Part shown: piece after piece, positions 55,300 through 63,617 of the stretch
Layout: each line of letters opens with the position of its first letter
Position numbering within the stretch: the stretch's first letter is position 1
Assembly: GCF_001425305.1 (NCBI RefSeq)
Contig: NZ_LMEE01000001.1
Coordinates: 1,316,183-1,380,182 of the forward strand
DNA from: Phenylobacterium sp. Root1290
GTDB taxonomy: Bacteria > Pseudomonadota > Alphaproteobacteria > Caulobacterales > Caulobacteraceae
DNA: 64,000 bases
Reading direction: 5' to 3'
Notes under the pieces: model-generated
Told to the model about the DNA's origin: nothing
Seen by the model: the letters and a program-made list of their open reading frames with translations, nothing else
The model's database searches: none
Made by a program: the position numbers and the translations under genes

Positions 55300-55323
55300 G
55301 CGGCGCCGAAGGAGGCTTGAGCC

Positions 55324-56184
55324 ATGACCCCACACGTACAGACATTCTTCGACAAGGCCACCTCGACCGCGACCCACCTGGTGATCGACCCCGCCACCAG
55401 GACCGCGGCGATCATCGACCCTGTGCTGGACTTCGAGCCCAAGGCCGCGCGGCTCTCGACCGCCTCGGCCGATGCGGTGCTGGAGGCCGTGCGGGAGCAA
55501 GGTCTGACGCTGGCCTACGTCCTGGAGACCCATGCCCACGCCGACCACTTGTCGGCCGCCGACTACATCCGCCGCAAGACAGGCGCCGAGGTGGTGATCG
55601 GCGCGGAGATCACTCAGGTCCAGAAGACCTTCATCCCCGTGTTCGAAGCCGACGACGCCGACGACAGCGGCCACGCCTTCGACCGCCTGATCGCCGAGGG
55701 CGACGAGCTGCCGCTTGGCGAGCTGACCGTGCGCGTCCTGCACACGCCCGGTCATACCCCCGCCTGCGTGACCTATCTGATCGGTGACGCAGCCTTTGTC
55801 GGCGACACCCTCTTCATGCCCGACTACGGAACCGCGCGCGCCGACTTCCCCGGCGGGAATGCGGAGACGCTCTTCAGGTCGATCCGCAAGATCATGGCGC
55901 TGCCCGGCGCGACGCGGGTGTTCGTCGGCCACGACTACCTGCCGGCCGGCCGCGAGATCTTCGCCTGGGAGACCACCGTGGCCGACGAGCGGGCGCGCAA
56001 CATCCACGCCCATGACGGCGTCGACGAGGCCGCTTTCGTGGCCATGCGCCAGGCGCGCGACGCGACCTTGGACGCGCCGACCCTGATCCTGCCGTCGCTG
56101 CAGGTGAATATTCGCGGCGGAGCCCTGCCGCCGGCGAGCCCGGCCGGGAACGTCTTCCTGAAGCTTCCCGTTACGCTTGTCTGA
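55324..56184 (+). CDS. MBL-fold persulfide dioxygenase-like protein
   Basis: 286 residues. Metallo-beta-lactamase fold with THAHADHLSAADYI (metal ligands H-x-H-x-D-H at about residues 70-76), LHTPGHTPACVTYLIGD, VGDTLFMPDYGTARADFPGG and VFVGHDYLP. This is the ETHE1/Blh group: iron-dependent enzymes that oxidise glutathione persulfide to sulfite. AAGGAGG precedes ATG 55324. Divergent from the ArsR-type sensor; sulfite made here could leave through the TauE exporter. Confidence 0.92.
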   Translation: MTPHVQTFFDKATSTATHLVIDPATRTAAIIDPVLDFEPKAARLSTASADAVLEAVREQGLTLAYVLETHAHADHLSAADYIRRKTGAEVVIGAEITQVQKTFIPVFEADDADDSGHAFDRLIAEGDELPLGELTVRVLHTPGHTPACVTYLIGDAAFVGDTLFMPDYGTARADFPGGNAETLFRSIRKIMALPGATRVFVGHDYLPAGREIFAWETTVADERARNIHAHDGVDEAAFVAMRQARDATLDAPTLILPSLQVNIRGGALPPASPAGNVFLKLPVTLV

Positions 56185-56219
56185 CGGGCGCCTCGGCCGC
56201 CGTCGTCGGCGCTTGCGCC

Positions 56220-56233
56220 TTGATATGGATCAA
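56220..56233. promoter_or_regulatory. perfect FNR/FixK-type box
   Basis: TTGAT ATGG ATCAA, matching TTGAT-N4-ATCAA exactly, 57 bp before the cupin ATG. Its centre would place a class II start site (-41.5) near 56268, a suitable distance. Indicates activation at low oxygen by a CRP/FNR-family regulator encoded elsewhere. Confidence 0.85.
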
Positions 56234-56290
56234 GGCCCCGCGCAGCCTCCCGCCGCAGGGTTTCGCAGCAGCTTCTAGAAAGGGCGCGCC

Positions 56291-56707
56291 ATGAAGGGCT
56301 TTGTCGACGACATCGAGGACCTGACGGAAAGCAACAAGGACTTCCGCCGGGTGCTCTACACGGGCAAGCACCTGCAGCTGGTGCTGATGTCGCTCAAGCC
56401 GGGCGAGGAGATCGGCGAGGAGGTCCACGACACCCACGACCAGTTCTTCCGTATCGAGAAGGGCAAGGGCGAGGTCTGGATCGACGGCGAGAGGACCAAG
56501 GTGAAGGCCGACTTCGGCATCATCGTCCCCGCCGGCGCCCGCCACAACGTCATCAACACCGGCGATAAGTCGCTGCGGCTCTACACGCTCTATGGCCCGC
56601 CCGAGCATCGCGACGGCGTCGTCTACGCCACCAAGGCCGAAGCCGACGCCAGCGAGGAACACTTCGACGGCGTCCTGACCGAGGACGGCCCCGGCACGAA
56701 GATCTGA
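56291..56707 (+). CDS. cupin-domain protein
   Basis: 138 residues, one cupin barrel. [87 protein letters not shown] contains both cupin motifs with metal-type His and Glu ([15 protein letters not shown] and PAGARHNV). Enzymatic role unknown; similar small cupins sit under FixK control in alphaproteobacteria. GAAAGGGC before ATG 56291 is a fair ribosome site. The FNR/FixK box upstream indicates low-oxygen induction. Confidence 0.9.
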   Translation: MKGFVDDIEDLTESNKDFRRVLYTGKHLQLVLMSLKPGEEIGEEVHDTHDQFFRIEKGKGEVWIDGERTKVKADFGIIVPAGARHNVINTGDKSLRLYTLYGPPEHRDGVVYATKAEADASEEHFDGVLTEDGPGTKI

Positions 56708-56730
56708 TTGTCTGGAAATCCTGGAAGCGA

Positions 56731-56750
56731 CCAATTCCGAGAGGAATTGG
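56731..56750. terminator. hairpin shared by cupin and tRNA-Ala ends
   Basis: CCAATTCC GAGA GGAATTGG, 8-bp stem with a tetraloop, 23 bp after the cupin stop on the plus strand. On the minus strand the stem includes the tRNA CCA end, so it can act as terminator for both genes. Confidence 0.7.
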
Positions 56751-56823
56751 TGGAGCCGAGGGGAGTCGAACCCCTGACCTCCTCATTGCGAACGAGGCGC
56801 TCTACCAACTGAGCTACGGCCCC
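56748..56823 (-). tRNA. tRNA-Ala(CGC)
   Basis: 76 nt on the minus strand: acceptor GGGGCCG pairs with CGGCTCC and includes the G3:U70 pair that identifies alanine tRNA. D-arm GCTCAGTTGGTAGAGC, anticodon stem CCTCG/TGAGG with loop TTCGCAA giving anticodon CGC (reads GCG), T-arm AGGGGTTCGACTCCCCT, discriminator A and encoded CCA. Confidence 0.96.
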
Positions 56824-56949
56824 AGGAGGCGCGGACTTAGGGGGCGAAGGCGGGGTCTGTCAAGCGGCTGATCGGGGATGCGGCGTCGCGACTTGCCAGC
56901 GACGCTGCGCCAGCCGATACAGGAGGCCCATTTCCACACGGATTTCCCG

Positions 56950-57261
56950 ATGGCCCCGCTGGTCGGCTTCGTCTTCTACGTCCTGAACGCAATCCTCAGC
57001 TTGCTGGTGTTCGCCCTGATCGCGAACGCCATCCTGTCGTGGCTGGTCGCCTTCGACGTGATCAATCTGCGCAATCAGTTCGTCTACAACGTCGCCCGCT
57101 TCCTGGACGCGGTGACCCGGCCGGTGCTCGCGCCCTTTCAGAAGATCATCCCTTCGCTGGGCGGCGTCGACATCAGTCCGGTGATCGCGATCCTGGTGAT
57201 TTCAGGCATCCAGCGCTACCTGCTGCCGGCCGCGGCGGGAGCCCTGATGGGCCTCGGCTAG
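56950..57261 (+). CDS. YggT-family membrane protein
   Basis: 103 residues, YggT family, with two membrane-helix blocks: LVGFVFYVLNAILSLLVFALIANAILSWLVAF and ISPVIAILVISGIQRYLL, and the conserved NLRNQFVYNVARFLDAVTRPVLAPFQKIIPSLGGVDISP. Role in osmotic stress or cell division has been suggested for family members. ATG 56950 starts just before helix 1; an in-frame start at 56878 exists but would add a non-family stretch. It precedes the YggU gene by 4 bp, a common YggT-YggU pairing. Confidence 0.88.
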   Translation: MAPLVGFVFYVLNAILSLLVFALIANAILSWLVAFDVINLRNQFVYNVARFLDAVTRPVLAPFQKIIPSLGGVDISPVIAILVISGIQRYLLPAAAGALMGLG

Positions 57262-57265
57262 GCCG

Positions 57266-57544
57266 ATGCGCCTGGCCGTGCGGGTCACGCCCAAGGGCGG
57301 CCGCGACGGCCTCGACGGCTGGGCCCTGGATCCCGAGGGGCGGCCCTATCTGAAGGTCCGGGTGAGCGCCCCGCCGAGCGACGGCGCGGCCAACGCCGCC
57401 CTGATCGCATTCCTGGCCAAGGCGCTGAAACGACCCAAGTCGGCGCTCAGCATCGTCTCAGGCGAAACGGCCCGGCTGAAGATGATCGAGATCGACGGCC
57501 TGGACGACGCCGCGGCGGACGCGGTGTTCGGACCGCGGCCCTAG
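57266..57544 (+). CDS. DUF167/YggU-family protein
   Basis: 92 residues. MRLAVRVTPKGGRDGLDGWALDPEGRPYLKVRVSAPPSDGAANAALIAFLAKALKRPKSALSIVSGETARLKMIEIDGL shows the DUF167 core KVRVSAPPxDGxANxAL, a small alpha-beta fold of unknown function. ATG 57266 is 4 bp after the YggT stop, so the two are co-translated. Confidence 0.93.
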   Translation: MRLAVRVTPKGGRDGLDGWALDPEGRPYLKVRVSAPPSDGAANAALIAFLAKALKRPKSALSIVSGETARLKMIEIDGLDDAAADAVFGPRP

Positions 57545-57545
57545 A

Positions 57546-57587
57546 GCGTCATCCCGGCGCGCGCTGAGCGCCCGTCCAGGATGACGT
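57546..57587. repeat. intergenic palindrome, GTCATCCCGG family
   Basis: GCGTCATCC / GGATGACG outer arms with GCGCGCGCTGAGCGC inside, between the convergent YggU and MCP genes (13 bp to the MCP stop); may terminate both. Confidence 0.7.
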
Positions 57588-57599
57588 CTTGAGCCTGGA

Positions 57600-59888
57600 T
57601 CAGAACTCTTCCCAGCCCTCTTCGCGGGCCGAGACGGCGCGCGAGGCGCCACCGGCGACGGCGAGGCGCGGAGCCGGGCGCTGGCGCGGGGCTGGCGGTG
57701 CCGCGGCGGCATGGTCGCCGGTCTTGAACTGACCGATCAGGCGGGCCAGCTCGACAGCCTCGTTCGCCAGCGAGTGGCTGGCGGCGGTCGATTCCTCGAC
57801 CATGGCGGCGTTCTGCTGGGTGACCTGGTCCATCTGGTTGACCGCGGTGTTGACCTGCTGGAGGCCGACCGCCTGCTCCTGGGCGCTGGCGGCGATCTCG
57901 GTGACAATGCCGTTGATCTCGGCCACCTGGGTGACGATCAGCTGCAGCGCCTTGCCGGTGTCGGCGACCAGGCTGACGCCCTGGCCGACCTGCGAACTGG
58001 ACGCGTTGATCAGGGTCTTGATCTCCCTGGCCGCCTCGGCCGAGCGCTGGGCCAGAGCCCGCACTTCGGAGGCGACGACCGCAAAGCCGCGCCCGGCTTC
58101 CCCGGCCCGCGCCGCTTCGACCCCGGCGTTCAGGGCCAGCAGATTGGTCTGGAAGGCGATCTCGTCGATCACGCCGATGATCTGGCCGATCTGGCGCGAG
58201 GAGTCCTCGATCTGGCTCATGGCGTCGGTGGCGCGCTGCACCACGTTGGCGCTCTCGGCGGCGTTGGAGCGCGCCGTCTGAACAACGCCCTGGGCATGAT
58301 TGGCGCCCTCGGCGGTCTTGCGGACCGTGGCGGTGATTTCGTCCAGGGCCGCGGCGGTTTCTTCCAGGCTGGCGGCCTGCTGCTCGGTCCGGCGCGACAG
58401 ATCGTCGGCGGCCTTGCTGATCTCGTCGGCCCCCGAGCGCATGCTGGAGGTCGCGCCGACCACCACGCCCATGGTGTTCTGCAGCTGGCTCATGGCGACG
58501 TTGAAGTCGTGTTTCAGGGCCTCGTATTCCGGAGCGACCTGGGCGTCGACGCGGGCGGTCAGGTCGCCTTGGGCCAGGCGCTCCAGCGCGCGGGCCAGGG
58601 CGGTGACGACGACGTTCTGCTGCTCGGCCACGGCGGCGCGCTCGGCCTCCGAGCGGCGGCGCTCGGTCTCGGCCGCGGCGTTGGCGGCCTCCTGGCCGGC
58701 GCGCAAGGCGCGGTTCTCGGCCAGGCCATGACGGAAGCCTTCGAGGGCGCGGGCGATCTCGCCCACCTCGTCGTGCTTATCGGCGCCCCCCACCGGCTTG
58801 TCGTAGCGACCGGCGGAAAGCTCTCCGACCGCGGTCGTGATGCCGGCCAGCGGCTGGCGGACCAGCTTGCCAACCGCGACGAACAGGGCGCCCAGCACCA
58901 GGGCCAGGATCACCAGGCCGCCGACCGCCAGCCAGATGGCCAGCTGACGGGCCGGGCCGGTGATGTGCTTGGTGGGCACGTCCATGACCACGGCCCAGGT
59001 CGAGTTCAGGCCCGGCAGCGGGGCCGGGGTGACCAGGCGCTCGACCTTGCCGATCGGCTGGTCGAGGCCGCTGAGCAGCACGGGCTTGCCGCTCGACATC
59101 GCGCCCTTCAGTTCGGCGGCGCCGGTGTCGGCATAGGGCTTCATGCGCAGCTTGGCGTCAGGGTGGGAGACCCAGTTCGCGGCCGGCGAAACCAGCATGA
59201 CGCGGCCGTCGCCGAACGGGCGCAGCGCGCCGAGTTGGGCGGAGACGTCATCGAGGGCCAGGTCGAGGCCAGCGACGCCGATCAGCTTGCCGCCCGACAG
59301 GACCGGGAAGGTCACCGAGGTCATCGAGATCGTCTTGCCGCCGACCTCATAGGGATAGGGCTCGACGATCGCCGCCTTCTGGCTCTGGAAGGTGGTCTGG
59401 TAGAAGGGCTGCTCGTAGTCGCTGCCGGTGTCGAGCGGCTCGAGGCTCAGCGTGCCGCCGTCATTGACCCAGTAGGGGGTGAACTGCCCAAGCTTGTTGG
59501 AGCCCATTTCGACCTGGCCCATGTGGGCCTCGTCCAGGCCGTCCAGTTCGTTCGGGACCTCCATGAACCAGGCGCCGAGGATCATCGGCGAAGCCGAGGC
59601 CGCCGGCTTGATCATCTCCGACAGGATCTTGCGGTCGCGGACGCCGGCCGCATGGGCGGCGCCCAGGGTGTCGGCCATCGAGCGGCCCAGCCCCTGGATC
59701 TCGCCAATGTCGCTGGCCACCTCGGCCGCGGCCTTGCCGGCCAAGGCCTGGGCGTTGTCGTTGGACAGGTCGCGGACGATCCCGCTGGCGTTGGCCGCCA
59801 CCAGGGCGGCCGCCAACAGCAGCAGCGCGCCGATCGCGCAGCCAGCCGCAAGCATGAGCTTCCATGCAATGGATAGACGAGCCAGCAC
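57600..59888 (-). CDS. methyl-accepting chemotaxis protein, dCACHE type
   Basis: 762 residues. Membrane helix LSIAWKLMLAAGCAIGALLLLAAALVAAN, a large periplasmic dCACHE domain (about 35-305) with GAWFMEVPNELD, YPYEVGGKTISMTSVTFPVLSGGKLIGVAGLDLALDDV, second helix LAIWLAVGGLVILALVLGALFVAVG, HAMP (LVRQPLAGITTAVGELSAGRYDKPV), and the signalling hairpin IIGVIDEIAFQTNLLALNAGVEAARAGEAGRGFAVVASEVRALAQRSAEAAREI. Ends EEGWEEF, a CheR/CheB-docking type tail. GTG 59888 follows GGGGG. Last of a three-gene operon (MCP, CheW, MCP). Confidence 0.95.
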   Translation of the reverse strand: MLARLSIAWKLMLAAGCAIGALLLLAAALVAANASGIVRDLSNDNAQALAGKAAAEVASDIGEIQGLGRSMADTLGAAHAAGVRDRKILSEMIKPAASASPMILGAWFMEVPNELDGLDEAHMGQVEMGSNKLGQFTPYWVNDGGTLSLEPLDTGSDYEQPFYQTTFQSQKAAIVEPYPYEVGGKTISMTSVTFPVLSGGKLIGVAGLDLALDDVSAQLGALRPFGDGRVMLVSPAANWVSHPDAKLRMKPYADTGAAELKGAMSSGKPVLLSGLDQPIGKVERLVTPAPLPGLNSTWAVVMDVPTKHITGPARQLAIWLAVGGLVILALVLGALFVAVGKLVRQPLAGITTAVGELSAGRYDKPVGGADKHDEVGEIARALEGFRHGLAENRALRAGQEAANAAAETERRRSEAERAAVAEQQNVVVTALARALERLAQGDLTARVDAQVAPEYEALKHDFNVAMSQLQNTMGVVVGATSSMRSGADEISKAADDLSRRTEQQAASLEETAAALDEITATVRKTAEGANHAQGVVQTARSNAAESANVVQRATDAMSQIEDSSRQIGQIIGVIDEIAFQTNLLALNAGVEAARAGEAGRGFAVVASEVRALAQRSAEAAREIKTLINASSSQVGQGVSLVADTGKALQLIVTQVAEINGIVTEIAASAQEQAVGLQQVNTAVNQMDQVTQQNAAMVEESTAASHSLANEAVELARLIGQFKTGDHAAAAPPAPRQRPAPRLAVAGGASRAVSAREEGWEEF

Positions 59889-59939
59889 TTGATACCCCCG
59901 ACTACTGACGAACTGCGCAGGCCCCTGGCGGGCCTGTCG

Positions 59940-60407
59940 TTATGCTGCGGCCTGGATGTCCGGCGGCAGGATGTGATCGAGCGAAAGCAGCGAGACGATG
60001 CCGGTGTCGGTCGTCATCACGCCGCTGACATAGGCCGTCGAGTCCGGGCTGCCGACTTCCGGCGGCGGCTGGATCAGGCCCTCGGTCACGGTGAGGATGT
60101 CGGAGACGGCGTCGACCACCAGACCCATCTGGGCCTCGCCGATCTGGGCCACCACGACCACCGACGAGGCGGTCGGGTTGGCGGGGCCAAGCCCCAGCCG
60201 CGCGCCCAGGTCGATGACCGGCAGGATCGCTCCGCGCAGGTTCATCATGCCCAGGACGTGCGGCGGCGCGTGCGGCAGCGGCGTGGCCGCGGACCAGCCC
60301 CTGATCTCGCGGACGGCCATGATGTCGATCGCATAGGCCTGTTCGGCGATGCGGACCGAGATCAGTTCAGCGCCCGGCGACGGGATACGCGAGGTGACGG
60401 TTTCCAT
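59940..60407 (-). CDS. cheW: chemotaxis coupling protein CheW
   Basis: 155 residues. CheW SH3-like domains: LISVRIAEQAYAIDIMAVREIRGWSAATPLPHAPPHVLGMMNLRGAILPVIDLGARLGLG contains the RGAILPVIDL signature, and VVDAVSDILTVTEGLIQPPPEVGSP follows. It links receptors to the CheA kinase. ATG 60407 shares its A with the stop of the upstream MCP (TGATG), with GGAGGAATTCTG as ribosome site, so coupling with that receptor is tight; the upstream ATG 60422 is less well placed. Confidence 0.95.
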   Translation of the reverse strand: METVTSRIPSPGAELISVRIAEQAYAIDIMAVREIRGWSAATPLPHAPPHVLGMMNLRGAILPVIDLGARLGLGPANPTASSVVVVAQIGEAQMGLVVDAVSDILTVTEGLIQPPPEVGSPDSTAYVSGVMTTDTGIVSLLSLDHILPPDIQAAA

Positions 60408-62317
60408 CAGAATTCCTCCCAAGTGTCGGCTTCTCCGACGGGCTCGAGTTTGGCCGCGGTGGCGGCGCCGGAGCTGTAGCCCCGGCTCGCGACGGGCTTG
60501 TTGACGCGCGGCGCGGGCGGCGCCTTGCGCGCGATCGGACGGCCCTGGTCCTGGCCGATCGAGAACTGACCCATCAGGCGGGACAGCTCGACGGCCTCGT
60601 TGGCGAGCGCATGGCTGGCGGCGGTGGACTCTTCGACCATGGCCGCATTCTGCTGCGTGACCTGATCCATTTGATTAACGGCGGTGTTGACCTGCTGCAG
60701 GCCGACGGCCTGCTCCTGGGCGCTGGCCGCGATCTCGGAAACCGACCCGTTGATCTCGGCGACCTGGGCGGCGATGCGCTGCAGCGCCTTGCCGGTCTCG
60801 GCCACCAGTTCGACGCCCTGGCCGACCTGGCCGGTCGAGGCGTTGATCAGGGCCTTGATCTCCTTGGCCGCTTCGGCCGAGCGCTGGGCCAGGGCCCGCA
60901 CTTCGGAGGCGACGACCGCGAAGCCCTTGCCGGCGTCGCCGGCGCGGGCGGCTTCGACGCCCGCGTTGAGGGCCAGCAGGTTGGTCTGGAAGGCGATCTC
61001 GTCGATCACGCCGATGATCTGGCCGATCTGGCGCGAGGATTCTTCGATCTCGCCCATCGCCGCGGTGGCGCGGTTGACGACGGCGGCGCTGCGCTCGGCG
61101 TCGACACGGGCGGTCTCGACGACCTCGCGGGCGTGGTTGGCGCCCTCGGCGGTCTTGCGGACCGTGGCGGTGATCTCGTCCAGGGCCGCGGCGGTTTCTT
61201 CCAGACTGGCGGCCTGCTGCTCGGTGCGGCGCGACAGGTCGTCGGCCGCCTGGCTGATCTCGCCGGCGCCCGAGCGCATGCTGGTGGTGTTGCCGCTGAT
61301 CACCTTCATGGTGTCCTGCAGCGTGGCGACGGCGGCGTTGAAGTCGGTCTTCAGCTGCTCGGCCTTCGGCGCGAACGCCGCGGTGATGCGGTGGGTCAGG
61401 TCGCCGTGCGCCAGCTTGCCCATGGCCTCGCCCAGCGCCCCGATGGCGACGGCGTCCTGCTCGGCCTCACGGGCCTTCTCTTCTTCGCGGACCTTGCGTT
61501 CCAGCTCGGCGGCGGTGCGCTGTTCGGCCACTTCGGCCTCGACCCGCAGCTTCTGGATCGCGGCTTCCTTGAAGGCCAGGACGGCGTTGGCCATCTGGCC
61601 GATCTCGTCCTTGCGGCCCACGGCCGGCACGTCGACGCTGTTGTCGCCGCCGGCCAGCTTGTCCATGGCGCGGGTCATCGCGTTCACCGGGGCTGCGATG
61701 GCGCGCGACAGCAGCCAGGCCATGGCCGCGGCCGCCAGGATCGCGACGATGCTGCCGCCGATCAGGGTGATGCGCGCCTGGCCGAGGGCCGACTGCTGCT
61801 GTTCCCAACGCTGCGCCACCAGCTTGCGCTGGCCTTCCATGATCTCGCCCTGAACCACGCGGATGTCGCCAAGGCGCACTTCGTCGATCATGGCGAGCGC
61901 CTGGAACTCGGTCGCGGGATCTCGCGCCAGGGCGATGATCTCGTTGTTCTTGGCGCGCCAGGCTTCAATCGCCGTCTTCAGGCGCGCCGCGCGCTCGCGC
62001 TGCTCAGGGCGCGTAGTCCGTTGGGCGAAGTCCGCCAGGTTCTTGTCGGCCGCGGCGCCGTTGGCGTCGTAGTCCTTGAGAAGATCCGCATTGCGGGTCG
62101 CAGCGAAGCCGCGCGTCGCATTCTGCTGCTCGACGACATTGTAGAGCACGCCGATCACGTCCTGCGTGTTCAGGTTGCTCACATTGTTCTGCTGGGCCGC
62201 CTTTTGCGTCACGCCCAGACTTAGGAACACGGCCGTCGAGGCCAGGGTGAAGACCGAAAGGATCACGGCGAACGCCATGATCAACTTCGTCGTGATACGC
62301 GCATTACTGAAATTCAC
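60407..62317 (-). CDS. methyl-accepting chemotaxis protein, four-helix-bundle sensor
   Basis: 636 residues. Short helix LIMAFAVILSVFTLASTAVFLSL, a helical periplasmic domain of about 150 residues (CHASE3/4HB-like, with VEQQNATRGFAATRNADLLKDYDANGAAADKNLADF), second helix, then HAMP and MCP signalling hairpin (IIGVIDEIAFQTNLLALNAGVEAARAGDAGKGFAVVASEVRALAQ). Ends ADTWEEF. GTG 62317 follows GGGGG; longer in-frame start at 62347 adds ten residues without a better site. First gene of the MCP-CheW-MCP operon. Confidence 0.94.
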   Translation of the reverse strand: MNFSNARITTKLIMAFAVILSVFTLASTAVFLSLGVTQKAAQQNNVSNLNTQDVIGVLYNVVEQQNATRGFAATRNADLLKDYDANGAAADKNLADFAQRTTRPEQRERAARLKTAIEAWRAKNNEIIALARDPATEFQALAMIDEVRLGDIRVVQGEIMEGQRKLVAQRWEQQQSALGQARITLIGGSIVAILAAAAMAWLLSRAIAAPVNAMTRAMDKLAGGDNSVDVPAVGRKDEIGQMANAVLAFKEAAIQKLRVEAEVAEQRTAAELERKVREEEKAREAEQDAVAIGALGEAMGKLAHGDLTHRITAAFAPKAEQLKTDFNAAVATLQDTMKVISGNTTSMRSGAGEISQAADDLSRRTEQQAASLEETAAALDEITATVRKTAEGANHAREVVETARVDAERSAAVVNRATAAMGEIEESSRQIGQIIGVIDEIAFQTNLLALNAGVEAARAGDAGKGFAVVASEVRALAQRSAEAAKEIKALINASTGQVGQGVELVAETGKALQRIAAQVAEINGSVSEIAASAQEQAVGLQQVNTAVNQMDQVTQQNAAMVEESTAASHALANEAVELSRLMGQFSIGQDQGRPIARKAPPAPRVNKPVASRGYSSGAATAAKLEPVGEADTWEEF

Positions 62318-62375
62318 TGCAAGCCCCCAACAGTACAATTCCGGCAAACGCTAGCGAAAACAGGCTTATGGATTG

Positions 62376-62389
62376 TTAATCGCGATTAA
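62376..62389. promoter_or_regulatory. candidate CtrA-like site
   Basis: TTAA TCGCGA TTAA, 59 bp upstream of the MCP start. CtrA of Caulobacter prefers TTAA-N7-TTAA; here the spacing is six, and the minus strand ends TTAAC. In a GC-rich region such a double TTAA is unusual, but the spacing is not canonical. Confidence 0.35.
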
Positions 62390-62592
62390 TCGTGACCTGC
62401 CAAATTGTCGCAGCGGAAGTGTTCGCTGGAACAGATTCGACCATAAACAATCTTGGAGGCCTAAATCACATGGCAATACTCGCCATTTTGGGCCGGTAAT
62501 ACCTTGGCGAACGCCAGTCATACCGCCGTGCGTTGCGACGCGCTGCGCGCTACCCATCTCTCCAAGGCGTGAGCCAGCAAGGAGGAGCCTGA

Positions 62593-63336
62593 ATGACCGG
62601 ACGCGGACAGTTGGCCGAGGCGATCGCGAAGGCGCGCCGGATCGTCGTCTTCACCGGCGCCGGCATCTCCACGGAGTCCGGCGTGCCGGATTTCCGCAGC
62701 CCCGGCGGGGTCTGGAGCAAGATGAAGCCGATCTACTTCCAGGAGTTCGTCGGCGACGAGGGCCGTCGGCGCGAGGCCTGGACACGGGTGTTCTCAGGCG
62801 CCGCGAAGTGGACCGGCGCGCGCCCCAATGACGGCCATACCGCCGTCGCCAGGCTTGTCAGCGCCGGTAGGGCCAGCGCGGTCATCACCCAGAATGTCGA
62901 CAACCTGCACCAGGATTCCGGCATTCCCGACGATCGCATCATCGAGCTGCACGGCAACGCGCACTATGCGCGCTGCCTGACCTGCGGCCTGCGACACGAG
63001 TTCGAGGATTTTCGCGAAAGCTTCACGGAGCGCGGCGAGATCCCGGTCTGCCGGGCCTGCGGCGGGCTGGTGAAGTCGGCGACCGTCTCGTTCGGCCAGT
63101 CCATGCCCCAGGAACCGATGGACCGTGCGGAGGCCGCGACCCTTGCCTGCGACCTCTTCCTGGTGCTCGGCTCGTCCCTGGTGGTCTATCCCGCGGCCGG
63201 TTTTCCGCTGCTGGCCAAGCGCAACGGCGCCGCCCTGGCCATCGTCAACCGCGAGCCGACCGACCAGGATCCCTATGCCGACATCGTCCTGCACGACGAG
63301 ATCGGGCCGGTGATGCGCGAGGTGGTCGGCGGTTAA
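62593..63336 (+). CDS. cobB: NAD-dependent protein deacetylase, sirtuin
   Basis: 247 residues, Sir2 family. IVVFTGAGISTESGVPDFRS (NAD loop), TQNVDNLHQDSG, catalytic His120 in IIELHGNAH, zinc cysteines 128/131 and 153/156 (CLTCG, CRACG), and VKSATVSFGQSMP / FLVLGSSLVVYPAAGFP. It removes acetyl or other acyl groups from lysines using NAD; a usual target is acetyl-CoA synthetase, encoded at 45925 in this window. ATG 62593 follows AGGAGCC. Stop overlaps the convergent zinc-ribbon gene by four bases. Confidence 0.93.
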   Translation: MTGRGQLAEAIAKARRIVVFTGAGISTESGVPDFRSPGGVWSKMKPIYFQEFVGDEGRRREAWTRVFSGAAKWTGARPNDGHTAVARLVSAGRASAVITQNVDNLHQDSGIPDDRIIELHGNAHYARCLTCGLRHEFEDFRESFTERGEIPVCRACGGLVKSATVSFGQSMPQEPMDRAEAATLACDLFLVLGSSLVVYPAAGFPLLAKRNGAALAIVNREPTDQDPYADIVLHDEIGPVMREVVGG

Positions 63337-63617
63337 GGCGTGCGCTTGGCCGGGCGAGCGCGCAGCTTGGTCGGCGGGGGATCGGCGCGGAAGTCGGCGA
63401 CCGTGCCGAGCTTGGCGTTGCAGGCCGGGCAGCGGATCACGACGTCGTCAGCCAGCGAGGCCTCGATCGACAGCCCGGCGCCGCAGGGCTTGCACTTCCA
63501 GTCATGCTGCACCGCCGGCGGGGGCGGCGGCGCAGGCGGCTTCGGCCCCTGCGGCACGACGACCTTGGGAGGATTCTTCAAGGAGAGAATCGGGCGGCGC
63601 TTGGGTTCGTCGCTCAT
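63333..63617 (-). CDS. small zinc-ribbon protein with polyproline linker
   Basis: 94 residues. A proline-rich segment PKPPAPPPPPAVQ (about 25-37) is followed by a zinc ribbon with two CxxC knuckles, CKPCGAGL and CPACNAKLG, 16 residues between knuckle ends. Basic tail LRARPAKRTP. Not recognised beyond that; could bind nucleic acid or act as an adaptor. Convergent with cobB by four bases. Confidence 0.75.
   Translation of the reverse strand: MSDEPKRRPILSLKNPPKVVVPQGPKPPAPPPPPAVQHDWKCKPCGAGLSIEASLADDVVIRCPACNAKLGTVADFRADPPPTKLRARPAKRTP

Noticed and set aside
57711-59876. 721-codon open frame on the plus strand
   Set aside because: Exact antisense of the MCP gene; Gly/Leu/Asp-rich composition from reversed coding bias.
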